DNA of 64,000 nt, from NCBI GenBank assembly GCA_965153455.1, contig OZ234495.1, forward strand, positions 496,001 to 560,000, given 5' to 3'. The stretch is from Sphagnum compactum. Lineage: Eukaryota; Bryophyta; Sphagnopsida; Sphagnales. Both the position numbers and the translations under genes were made by a program. Each line of letters opens with the position of its first letter. Within the stretch, counting starts at the first letter, position 1. This document shows positions 13,131 through 24,400 of the stretch, in pieces. The notes under the pieces were generated by a model. It was given only the letters and a program-made list of their open reading frames with translations. It ran no database searches and was not told the DNA's origin.

Positions 13131-13979
13131 GATAGAATTCAGCCTCTTTTGTGCCAACGTTTTATTGGGGTTTTAACAATGTGTAAGGTTACCTCCCTAG
13201 CATCATCGTTGTTTTTTTTTTTCAATTGTTGCTTGTTTCATTTTTCACATGTACTTTTTGTGTCGTGTGTCTTATGTCTATTCTTTGTTTCTTTCCATTC
13301 GTCACTTGTGTTTCTTTGTTTTTTGTTTACATAGGTACCTGGTAGGTTGTTCTTGGTTTTAAAAAAAAATTGTGTAGGTGTGATGGTGGTGATTCATTCA
13401 CTTTCATTTGGCTTTTGTGGACTTCATAGCCTCTATTATTGGTTGTAATTTGCATTCATTTTTTTCCAACAATTTTTGACATTTGATGCATTTCCAATGT
13501 TTCCAATTCTTGATTTATGACTTTAACACTTTTGAGATTAGATGCATTCTCTTTTGATGATTTTTAATTTTTTTTTTGTTTTGGTTGAGAATCTTATTCT
13601 GTGCATTACTAACTAGGTCTTGTTTTTGGCAAGGTCCAATTTGCAAATCTAAGCTTCCCAAGGTTTATATATTTGAATTTTTTGTTGTCAATAGATGTAA
13701 TTTTTTTACTAATTGTTTTGGTTTTTTTTTCATTTTATGGTTGAAAATTCGATGTTGTGCATTACAAATTGATTTGTTTGTTGTTGGATCCAATCTGTAG
13801 ATCAAGGTTTCTTGAAACTTGATATTGTTTCTAGTTAATGGATAAAGTTTTGATGTCTACATTTTTTTGTTTTTTTTTGGATTTGGTTATGAGTGGTGTT
13901 GCAAATTACTAACAACATTTTTTTTGGGTAGGATTTAGTTGATAGATAAAGGTTTTTTGGTGTCTATGTGCTTGATTTT

Positions 13980-16070
13980 ATTCCTGGTCAATGGAATTTG
14001 TTGAAGGGTTATTCACCAATGTCGATGATGTTGCCATTAATAAGGTAGGGGTTGAAGTTGATTCTAATGCACTTAAAGAAGAAAAAACTTCTAAAGTTAG
14101 TTATGCATCGAGGTTGTTTAATTCTCGTTTCAAAAGATATTTTTGACCCTTGTTAGTACAACAAAGATGTGGAAAAGGAAGCCAATTTAGAATTAGATCG
14201 TGATAAGATGATTCAAGCAATTTGCGATTCAAAGACTTGAATCCTTAGGAACTTGAAAACGTTTAAGCTAGTGGTCAACATGTAGTGTTCATATAGAAAC
14301 TTGGGCCGTGAATGTTTTTGACGCTTGACATTTTTGTGGAAAGCTTGACATTTTTATGTCGATTTCAAATTCACACATGTTGAATTTGATGTAGTTGATC
14401 GACTATCTTTTAGAATTCATGCTATAGGTGGCAAAAAATAATGGAGACCTGTATCCTTCAACGAGGTTGTACGATTTGTGTTTTTTTTTGGCTTTTATTT
14501 TGTCATGATTTTTTTGTGTATGTGATTTTTTTGGGCATGTTTTGTGAATGAATTTTGTTGTTGTTGTTCTTGTGCAATATTACAACGTTATTTCGTGCTT
14601 TTCGTAATCATCATGGGTCTAGAAAGGCTGCTCATGCAATCGAAACTGGTGCGTCCGAACCAAAGTTCAACATTATAACTCATGATGTGTTTGAGAAAAT
14701 GAAGTTAGTGATGAATTAAATGATGAATTAATTTGTTGTGGTGGTCCTTGGCAGGGTGGTACATAGTTTGATGTCTTTTCATTGACAGAAGAATGACTTA
14801 TGTTAAGCTAAGGAAAATGTTAATTGATGACACCTTAAGGTTTTCAACCTTCGTTTCGGGTACTTTTGCATTCGAAATTTTGTGATTTGTGGTGCAACTA
14901 AGTTATGGAGAGTTGAAGATGTTGATTTTACATTGCATGAAGATAAGTTTGGTCCTTTTCTAAAGTATTATTTTTTAATGTTTTTTCCCCTATTTTTTGG
15001 CTTATTTTTTTTCTTGTATGTGGTTTTTGTGTTTCTTTGCTTGGATTTTTTCTTTGTTTTTTTCCTTGCAAGTATCAACAAGGTTAACTTAAAGATTGGA
15101 AGTTTAGTGTCGACCACGATGTTTTGGAACATCATCATTCAACTATGAACTATTAAATTGCTGATGTCATCAAAACATATAAGGCATTGATTTTACATCG
15201 ACCTATTTTTACTAACTCCTTATCGCATCCCCTTTTCTCACTGCAAAGATCAAATAGTTGATGGGGAAGGGATCAACTTTGGTATATGAAATTTTCAATA
15301 GGTAAAAATACCTTACGTTTTTTGAGTAAACGGTTGACAAATGACTTGCCTTCTTTGAAAAGTAAGCTACAAATAAGACTGGTAGAGGTATACCATATTT
15401 CCAATGGCATATGCACTTGTTCCCATTGAGTATGACATGAAAGTTTCTAGGCATTGTGATCTTAAATCATATGTGGAGTAAACATTTTGAACTTTTGTGT
15501 TATTTTTTTTTCAAGTTTGAATTTTTGGACATTTTTTTTTCCGCATTCTTGATGTGGACTTATTCCTTTCATTTTGTAGGTATGATCAGATAGATTAGGG
15601 AATCCAAAGTCACATTATGCAACACATTATATCTAGTGAGTTAAATGGACATCACACTTTGTTTATTGAAGAAGTTCTTGTTCAAGAGAAGCTTCATGTA
15701 TCTCAATTTCTTATTTTACTTTTCAATTGTTGTCTTCTATTTAATTTTTGGTTTCATTTTTTTGTTACTTCCTTATGAGGTCCTTCCCTTTTGCTTCTAA
15801 CTAATTGTTTTATAATCTTTTCAATCGTAAGCTAATGATGCGTGTCTGTTTGTTTTTGCTCCTTTGGTGTCCAATAAGGAAAACATTGCTCCAAGTTTGC
15901 AAATTGTGGAATCCGTTTTTACAATTATTGGGTCAAAAACGTCTCCTAGTTTTTTATGTCATGAGGAGGACATAGATTTCTAGAATTCTGTAGAGGCATC
16001 AACATTTCAAAAACATGTAATGAATAGATATGATAGAGGCACATCAATTGATACCTTTGCAGGTGATCAT
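13980..16070 (+). pseudogene. Possible decayed multi-exon gene with T-rich introns
   Basis: Short coding-like blocks alternate with very T-rich stretches on the plus strand. An ATG at about 13,992 opens a 51-codon frame beginning MEFVEGLFTNVDD and ending at TGA. Other coding-like islands lie near 14,605-14,715, 14,880-14,970, 15,590-15,700 and 15,885-16,070, and the spacers (14,470-14,590, 14,970-15,070, 15,710-15,840) look like plant introns. I could not assemble a continuous frame and do not recognise a protein family. It could instead be transposon debris with T-rich repeats. Confidence 0.25.
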
Positions 16071-16711
16071 CAGTTTTTGAACCTTACCAATTGCACCATT
16101 ACTCTCACAATTTCTAATTCGATAGTTGTTGCTAGTCTTCTTCATAACTTGCAACCCCTTGCGTCGAATTAATTCTTTTGAAAGTAGGTTAATTTGCATT
16201 CATTTAAAACTTGAAACATGCATTCCGATACATTTGATTTGCCTTGATTTTTGATAAGTTAATGTATAATTTTTTCTACTGTGACCATAGTTTGTTTTTT
16301 ATAGTCTTAAAAATGTCTGTCGCTTTTGAACTTTCAATCAATTTGAATTAAATTGTTTGCATTTGTCCAATTTTTTATAATTTCATTCATTTTTTATTTT
16401 GCAGCTTCCATTTGGGAGTTTATATTCTGGTTTTCATTTTTGATTCGTTTTTGGCCTTCAATTTCTTAATGTGTTGTAGTCGAAGGAATTTACATTTTGA
16501 ATGTTTGAAATATTTGTAATGAAAGTCAAAGTAATATGTGAAATATAATTTTGTGCTTGTAACCTGAACCTAAGTTTGTGTAATAATTTAATTGAACTAA
16601 GAGAAAAAATGAATAAAATTAAAGAGAAACTTGAAAAGAAATCTTTTATTGAAAAGAAGCAAGAATGAGGGGAACATTTCAGAAAGAAATTCCTCGCCCC
16701 CAAAAAAGCTG

Positions 16712-16886
16712 CCAAGCATGAAGAAAATGTACCGACCTACCAAGAAATTTAAGTGTCTTTGGACGACACTTCGGTCGCAGGTAATTTCGTTCGAAAAGGT
16801 TCCTGCTATTTATGATACCCTTTTGGAAGTGTCGTCCATATGCATTGAAATTTCTTGGCAGGTCGTTACGTTTTCTTCATGCTTGG
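16712..16886. repeat. Long near-perfect hairpin (62-bp arms, 51-nt loop)
   Basis: The arms are 16,712-16,773 and 16,825-16,886. They begin ccaagcatgaagaaaa and end ggacgacacttc, and by eye differ at about nine of 62 positions. The loop contains a smaller possible stem. The geometry suits either a foldback MITE or a precursor of small RNAs. The upstream flank is shared with the foldback at 11,155, so the locus belongs to a small dispersed family. No coding potential. Confidence 0.8.
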
Positions 16887-17022
16887 TGGGTTTTTTTATA
16901 AAAAAGACTCATTAATAAATTGTTATGTATAAGTTTTTTCCCCATCTTGTCACTGTTGATAGTCATTTTCGGCTCAATCTTGTTGCGGATGATAGCCACT
17001 TATGCTACTCTTTTAAAGGAAA

Positions 17023-17482
17023 CTAGTTTGAAACCCGTGCCTATTGCACAGGTGTGTGTGTATTTGACGGTACATATTACAAAATTACAACTACAAACTA
17101 CATTTCCAAAACCTCTCTATATTACACAAAAAAACTACATCATCAATCCCCTCTCTCCCCTTTCCTCTACACCTTTCCCATATGAGCAACTTCTCCATCC
17201 ATAACTCAAGCTTTTTCCTTGCCCAATCTGACATGTTGCCAAACACAAATTTGATGCATGTACACATTTGCCTCTCAGCAATCAAGTAGACGTGGAAAAA
17301 TCCAAATGCAAGATGTGACCATAGAATTGTACATATTGAGTTCTGTTGCATTTGTGAAGGAGATTACTACTGCAGCAGCAGGATGGGTAGTCACAAGATA
17401 TCTTCAGCTGGACTGGATGGATGATAAAACGGATGGATGGATGAAAAAAACTTCACAACCACGACGTCCTTTACTATATGTT
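17023..17482 (-). mobile_element. Short non-autonomous Helitron
   Basis: Read on the minus strand, the 3' end is a CTAG terminus (17,023-17,026) followed by T, preceded by a hairpin-forming stretch (cctgtgcaataggcacggg). This matches the Helitron 3' rule of CTRR plus subterminal hairpin with insertion before T. The 5' side ends near 17,480 in catatagtaaaggacgtc, like the 5' end at 31,015. Between them lie a conserved 3' subterminal block (gtatttgacggtacatatt on the plus strand) and a gatggatg minisatellite. No coding sequence. The exact 5' base is uncertain. Confidence 0.7.
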
Positions 17483-17484
17483 AT

Positions 17485-18260
17485 AAAATGTTTCTTTTTC
17501 ACTTTTGTATTTTTGTTTATTTGGATGCAAGTTTGAAGTTTGGAGAAAGAAGACACACCCCATTCTTTTTCAAGTAGGGTTTTTCTTCATTATTATAAGT
17601 TTTATTTTTTCTTATTTTCTACTCTTTATTTGGTTGCTTCTTTTTTGTAATTTTTTTTCTTTTAAAATAATTTTACTGTATTTTCGTTTCCTTGTTTCAT
17701 TTGTTCTCATTCCTTTTTTATAGTTTTTGTGTTTTTACTTTTTTTTGTTTATGTTTGTTTCATGTTTTATTTTTTTCTATTCTTATTTTGTCTATCTTCA
17801 TTTTTTTTCTATTTTTATGTTTTTATTTATTTATTTAGTTTCTATTTTCTTTTCCAAATTTTTTTTATTTTTTCTAATAATATGTTTTATAATAAAAATA
17901 ATTTAAAAAAAATTATTTTTGTTTGATTAGATGGAGGTTTGAAGTTTGGAAAAAGAAGACAAACCTCATTTTTTTTTCAAGTAGGGTTTTTTTCTCTTTC
18001 TTTTGCTCTCTGTTTTTTTTCTTATTTTTTTTCATCTAGTTTTCAATTTTTTTTTAAAGATTATTTTCCTGTATTTCTCTTTTTTGTTTCATGTTTAAGT
18101 GTTTACAAAAAGTTTCTAATTGGTAAAATGTTTTTCTGTTTTTATTTTTTTTCAAGTTTTTTCCCTTTTTTGAATATATATTTGTTTTGTTTGGATGGAT
18201 GACGGGACGGATGAGGAGATGGATGACGGACGGATGGATAGAAAGCTTCATTTCATCCCG
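17485..18260 (-). mobile_element. T-rich body of a truncated Helitron copy
   Basis: Very T-rich sequence contains two copies of an internal unit (about 17,525 and 17,933, period about 408 bp) marked by gtttgaagtttgga(g)aaagaagaca. It ends in a gatggatgacggg minisatellite and tcatttcatcccgacgtc, which is the 5'-end region of this Helitron family read from the plus side. The same unit pair recurs at 19,850/20,262 and 30,236/30,624, and once inverted near 28,200. The many short open frames here come from the T-rich composition only. Confidence 0.65.
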
Positions 18261-19010
18261 ACGTCATAAAGCCCCGTGCATAATGCACAGGTGTGTGTAT
18301 TTGACGGTACATATTACAAAATTACAACTACAAACTACATTTCCAAAACCTCTCTATATCCCACATTCCGCATGTATTCATTGGGACCCTACCCGCTGAA
18401 ATCTTGATGTTTGTGCTGCTTGTGACCATCATCCATCCCACCTTTGTGGTATGTGCTGCTGGCTGTTGGTTCACTTTAGCCAATAATAAATGGCCTCAAA
18501 TTTGTAAAGCACTTGGCAGAATTGTTTTAGTGTATCTGGAGGGCACATTAGCAAGCGGAATCTGTTCTTTACAAAGGTTAGGGCATTTCAATTTTTAAAA
18601 CTACCCATCTCTATTTTTTAATTATTTAAAAAAATTTCTTGTGAAATCTGCTTGTGAAGCTTCTCAAAAACAAATAATGGCCCCTCAGCTCCACCTAAAT
18701 AAGATTCTTTGTCAAATGATAGATAGGCTGCCAAACTTGATTGTAAGAAAACAAAAACAACAACAATTAAAGAGGGAACTGAAGAGGGAGGGAAAATGAA
18801 ACTTGCCTGAATTGGAATTGTAATTTTCAGGTTTTCTAGGTGCATGTCAGGGTGTATTTGGCCCTTTTGATCTGATATTGATATCAAGACCCCCTGGGGC
18901 TGCGCATGCCTTTCTTAGACAGCGACACATGCGCAGGGGGGGGGGTATTTATTTTTGCCACGGTTTTCTTCCCTGTATGATGCCATCCATGGATGGATGA
19001 CGGGACGGAT
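18261..19010 (-). mobile_element. Truncated Helitron 3' end with possible captured host sequence
   Basis: At 18,266-18,300 the Helitron 3' hairpin (ccccgtgcataatgcacagg, plus strand) reappears. It is followed to about 18,425 by a copy of the end of the Rep-helicase gene (compare 21,404-21,540). From about 18,430 to 18,960 the sequence is unrelated to Helitron. It contains a plus-strand coding-like piece (WPQICKALGRI, near 18,490-18,530, followed by a GT) and an acceptor-like attttcag at about 18,830 with further open sequence. I do not recognise the gene. A gatggatgacgggacgg minisatellite closes the block, as in other 5' ends of the family. Confidence 0.5.
18894..18940. repeat. GC-rich small hairpin
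   Basis: ctgcgcatg (18,900-18,908) pairs with catgcgcag (18,928-18,936), followed by a run of ten G. Its role is unknown. Confidence 0.5.
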
Positions 19011-19012
19011 GA

Positions 19013-20520
19013 CGTGCTTAATGCACAGGTGTGTAAATAAATGAACATTAAATAAAACTGATGTTTTCTTGGGGGGTAGAACAGGCACAATTCCATGATG
19101 AAAATGCCCAGAGATCTATTTCCAAAATTATTTTGCAGATTTCACTGGAGTATAATGTCTCTGGGGGGCAGATTAAGAACAAACCGGAGTGGTCTGAATC
19201 GACAGATTACATCGTGTAATGATCCATTATTCTGCACTGATCATTGTCCTCAAATCTGTAAATGTTGAGATTGAACACTCTGGATTCGTTGGTTACACAC
19301 TGGAATGGGTTTAATTCCCTCACCCATTCAACATTTTGGATAAGTTGGTTACATTACTGGAATGGGTTTGGTTCCCTCCCCCCATTGAACATTCTGGATA
19401 AGTTGGTTACATTACTGGAATGGGTTTGGTTCCATCCCCCATTGAACATTCTAAATAAGTTGATTACGCACTTGAATGAGTTTGGTTCCTTGCCCCATCG
19501 AACATTCCGGATACGTTGGTTACGTACTAGGATAGGTTGGTTACGTACTGGAATGGGTTTGGTTCCCTCCTCCCATTGAACATTCTGGACAAGTTGGTTA
19601 CACACTGGAATGGGTTGGGTTTGGCTCCCTCCTCCCATTGAACATTTTGGATAGGTTGGTTACGCACTGGAACCCCATGCCTAATGCACAGGTGTGTTAT
19701 TTCAACAATGTTTGGTTCATGTTTTAGTTTTTTTTCAAAAAATTTATCTTTTTTATTTTTTATTTTTATATGTTTTCTGTTTTTATTATTATTTTGTATA
19801 ATAAAAATAAAGTGTTTCTTTTTCACTTTTGTATTTTTGTTTATTTGGATGCAAGTTTGAAGTTTGGAGAAAGAAGACACACCTCATTCTTTTTCAAGTA
19901 GGGTTTTTGTTCATTATTATAAGTTTTATTTTTTCTTGTTTTCTACTCTTTATTTGTTTTCTTCTTTTTTGCAATTTTTTTCTTTTGAAATGATTTTACT
20001 GTATTTCCCTTTCCTTGTTTCATTTGTTTCCATTCCTTTTTTATAGTTTTTGTGTTTTTACTTTTTTTTGTTTATGTTTGTTTCATGTTTTAATTTTTTC
20101 TATTCTTATTTTGTCTATCTTCATTTTTTTCTATTTTTATGCATTTATTTATTTATTTGGTTTCTATTTTCTTTTCAAAAAAATTCTAGTTTTTCTAATA
20201 TGTTTTATAATAAAAATAATTTAAAAAAACTTTTTAATTTTTGTTTGATTAGATGTAGGTTTGAAGTTTGGAAAAAGAAGACAAACCTCATTTTTTTTTC
20301 AAGTATGGTTTTTTTTCTTTTTCTTTTGCTCTTTGTTTGGTTTCTTATTTTTTGTCATCTATTTTTAAATCTTCTTTTAAGATTATTTTACTGTATTCCC
20401 CTTTTTTGTTTCATGTTTAAGTGTTTACGAAAAGTTTCTAATTGTTAAAGTGTTTTTCTGTTTTTATTTTTTTTCTAGTTTTTTCCCTTTTTTAAATATA
20501 TATTTGTTCTGTTTGGATGT
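19013..20520 (-). mobile_element. Non-autonomous Helitron copy, 5'-truncated
   Basis: This 1.5-kb stretch parallels 29,463-30,890 almost throughout: Helitron 3' hairpin (gtgcttaatgcacaggtgtg), a unique block, a 57-bp minisatellite (19,262-19,670), a second internal Helitron 3' hairpin at about 19,672, then the T-rich paired unit. Its minisatellite-bearing 5' terminus is missing after tttgttctgtttggatg at 20,520. The two 3' hairpins within one copy show that an older 3' end became internal. Confidence 0.65.
19262..19670. repeat. 57-bp minisatellite inside Helitron copy
   Basis: About seven copies of a unit of roughly 57 bp containing ttgaacattctggata, agttggttac and tggaatgggtttggttcc. The same array is at 29,730-30,075 in the sister copy. 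Part of it stays open on both strands, but the repeat nature argues against coding. Confidence 0.85.
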
Positions 20521-21031
20521 GTTCATCCATTGAAGAGCCCTCAGGAGCAGGGTTTCCCCTATATTTCATAACTTTTATTTTTGCTGCATGGTGATATCAT
20601 TGAAGTACCTTACTACCTTAGAAGCTTTGACACTAATTATATTATTTTTATAAATTTTGAAATTAAAAAAAAAATAGAAGAAATAAATCATTTCAAGGAA
20701 AATATAGATTCTTTTGAAATATTAAGGATTTTTTTGACATGGAATATTTATAATTAATTATTTATTTGACACATATGTGTTGAAGCTGTCCCCTCTACTA
20801 CAATAATCAGAAATCGACAATGGGGTTCAGAATCTTGGTGTTGAATGGAAATTTATCCCCTTCCTGTTGCGCAAACCATAGGTAGGGTGTTCTTAGGAAA
20901 AGCTATTAGTCCAGGCCAAAAATAGTGGCAGCCAATTTTAGGAATAGAATTTCCATGCAACCAATGAGAAGTCGTGTCATGCAGTGAAGGGGCCTCCCTT
21001 TTTGCCTTGTGGGTGGAGGAAGGGGGGGGGG
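20521..21031. other. AT-rich spacer with a repeat shared with 60.0 kb
   Basis: No gene. Positions about 20,905-20,975 resemble 60,015-60,085, sharing ctattag.cca.gccaaaaat, aaaattt.ca and ccaatg.gaag. The shared element is unclassified. Confidence 0.5.
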
Positions 21032-21295
21032 AGAGGAAGGGGATTTTTTTGGCAAGTTGTGTTTGGTGTGGAGAGTGGACTGTCCACTGTTCAATTTCCA
21101 CTTGGACAGTAGATAGTCACCCTTTCCATGCATGCTTTGTCAAATGTTGTCCTCCTTTCACCCCATTTAAGCCGGATGACGGGATGGATGAAATGTCTGT
21201 CCGGCTTAAATAGACGGATGACGGGATGCATGGATGATGGGACAGACGGATTAAGGGGAAGCTTCATTCGCACGGCTTCAGGGGAAGCTTCATTC
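21032..21295. repeat. Helitron 5'-region block, copy A
   Basis: This block is nearly identical to 29,152-29,441, which ends at a Helitron 5' terminus. It contains an inverted repeat around aagccggatg..ccggctt and gatgacggga repeats. Here the terminus itself is cut at 21,295 and joined directly to Helitron 3'-subterminal sequence (gtgtatttgacggtacata). The block is therefore misplaced relative to the order expected in an intact element. Confidence 0.75.
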
Positions 21296-21445
21296 ATATG
21301 TGTGTATTTGACGGTACATATTACAAAATGATGCTCAATGATATTGGTGTCGCAGTTACTTTGTTTATTTTAAATAAAAAATCTAGTATGAATCCATTTT
21401 TGCCTGTGCATTTGACGATACATATTACAAAATTACACCTACCAA

Positions 21446-24400
21446 CTACGTTTCCAAAACCTCTTTATATACGACATTCCGCATGTATCTATCGGGACCG
21501 TGGCCGTTGAAAATCTTGATGTTTGCACTACTTGTGACCCGTGAAATAGCAACATAGAGCTGACCATGGGAATAGACCGGAGACGGCAAATATACCCCAA
21601 CGTTGTTGAATGTCTGACCTTGACTTTTGTTGATTGTGATCGCAAATGCCACTCGAACTGGAAATTGACGACGACGCAAAACAAATGGCCAATCAGTCCC
21701 AGAGGGGGACATGATGATGCGAGGTATGAACACACGTTTGCCGACATTGTTTCCTGTGATGATTTCCGCTTCAATGACACACTGACCCAATCTTTTGACA
21801 ATCAACCTCGTACCATTGCACAATCCTATTGATTGATTGAGATTACGCAACAAAAGGATTGGCACACCCACTTTGAGTTCTAGCTCATGATTTGCGCTAC
21901 CACTAAATTGCAAAGTGTCTAAAAATTCCACCGGATATAATGAATCCATTGAAACTCCTGCAGCAACACTTGCAACTTCTTCTGTTGGAGTCAAAGAATT
22001 TGCGCTAAGGTATGTGTGCGATTCTTCAGATAACGATTCTAAAATTGCATTGTTGACTTCATCAACGTTAGTATTCTTGGGGGCTAGAATGCTTCGTTGC
22101 ATAAGATACATGGCATCTCCAGAGTGGCACCGGTGATGCGAATAGATGGTTCGGATTAATCCTCTTAAAGTGCAATCTTCTACTAGCAGCCTCATATGGG
22201 ATGGAATCTTGATCCAATCTGGATCGACACCTTCTTCTTTTGTAATGGGAGGAAGATTACCGTCTCCAACATTCAACACCCATTTGGTAAACTCTCGCTG
22301 CTCTTCAGAATTGGTTGCCATGACTCGCATGTTGATATGAAGATGAAGAATTATAACATGCTGCCAAAGATGCGATCGAGGCAACGAAGCACTGACAATG
22401 TCTTCTCGTCCCCCCTTGGGAACAACAGGCAAGATGTGTCGAAAATCCCCACCAAGGACCACGGTTTTCCCACCAAAATTTTTTTCGGTTGCTTGTGCAT
22501 CATCCAATTGCATCAAATTAGGCAGGGTGCGATCAACAACTTCAAAAGCTCGACGATGCATCATCGGTGCCTCATCCCAAATGATCAGATCAGCTTTACG
22601 CACCAACTCGGCCACTTTCATCTGTTGTGTGATGTTGCAAGTTGACTCATCGTGGAGATCAATCGGAATCTTGAATCTTGAATGGGCGGTTCTGCCGCCC
22701 AGAAGCAACAAAGATGCAATTCCTGATGAGGGCAACTGCAAGCACGATTTTGCCTTGCCCTCGTAGACGGGACAGAAGTGTTGTCCAAACAAATGTTTTG
22801 CCGGTCCCACCACTCCCATACACAAAGAATAGTTTGCCCTCTTTGTTTGTCACGGCATTCAAAATAGTTTCGTATGCGTTGCGCTGATCACCATTGAGCC
22901 TATCTTCTGCATTGTTTGCATCTAGGGTCAATGAATGCTGATCATAAGCCAACTCTTCTTCGACCAATCGGTTTCCTCCATGAACAGAAGGGATGTAATT
23001 AGACTTGGGAAGCGTTGGAAAATCTTCCAGGCGGTGTCCATTGCGCATGAGATCGATCTTATACAATGCACGATCCTTTAGCGCATCCTCAGAAAGGGTA
23101 ACAGTTGGATCAGCACGCTCGCAACGTGTCATTGCTTCAATGTCATCGCTCAAAGACTCCCAATGTGCATCCCATAGTTGTCTCGGATTCGTGACCTCAC
23201 AAAACATCAACATGGAGGCAAACATGTCACGCAGTTGTCGTCCTGAGGCCCAAACACCAGCTTCTTCCAAGGCTTGATGCCATTCATTGTCGTTTGCAAG
23301 CAAACCCATTGCAAGGCATGCATCTTTGAATGTGTCGTGCTCTTTGCCATCCACTGTCCGCAAATGCTCGTAGGATGTGGCACCTTTGACGCAGTTCAGC
23401 AACATTCGCAAATAATAACGTTCACCTGATGTCGGGTGTGCATAATACATGCGACCAATGGCAAAACCTCTCTTGCGCATTGTCCATCGCTTCAACTTCC
23501 GATTCCACACCCATTGTTGAGGGAATTGATCGAATGTAAGGCTTCGTGCAACTTCCGATTCTTGGTTTGTTTTGAACCATTCTGTGAGCATTATTTTAAA
23601 AATGGCTGATCGTGTTGCCACTTCCTGCACATCATCATCATCGTCAAACAACACCATTTGTTGATTGGGCAAATGGTATTGCAGACGCTCAACGGTAGGA
23701 AACCGCTCATGCATATCAAACTTGAAGATGCGCCACACTCCCTCCGATGCAGATACATAGCGACAGTCGAGATATTTCTTAATTTCATCAGTTTCGACCA
23801 CATTCCCTTCGGTGGCATTGTCGCTCTGGCGTGAGATTTCAATAGTTGCACGATCATGTCCTTTATATACGTACTTGAATAGATATTTGACTGCATGAAT
23901 ATTGTTGCAGACTTCAACGTTGATGTGCGCATCGTATTTGGTCGATAAATAGACATTGTGCAGTACCACCCAACGATTGTCCAATTCAATGCCATGAACC
24001 AAAACTGTGTGCCCCGTATCTCTATGCCGATAAATAGGGTATCCGTTTACATCTGTCATCGTCTCGGATTGGAACTTGCGTGGATATTGTTTTTTGCATT
24101 TGGCTTCTTCCATGCACGGGGCATTTGGAAACGCAGCTCCACATGGACCATGCATCATGCATCTGGCAACCGTCTCGTGGGCCAACTTGTTTGTTTCTGA
24201 ATTCGGAAGTTCAGCACTGATCATGCGGTTCACATCCTCGACCATGTGTGGTTTGTAGTCTTCAGTAAAGAAGATGAGAATGTGTGCATGCGGCAGCCCA
24301 TGCTTTTGAAATTCAATGACATAGATTCCTGCAATTGTGCGTCCCAGAATATGGTTCTTGTGAATGTCATTGATCAACTCCTTTAACTTGATTTTGAACA

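Noticed and set aside
17505-20448. Several Phe-rich plus-strand frames that look like membrane proteins
   Set aside because: They lie in T-rich Helitron repeats present in several copies and have no conserved start or motif.
22720-22740. Programmed frameshift in the Helitron helicase
   Set aside because: The single extra base in a GGG run has no slippery heptamer or downstream structure that I can see, and two nonsense codons elsewhere indicate simple decay.
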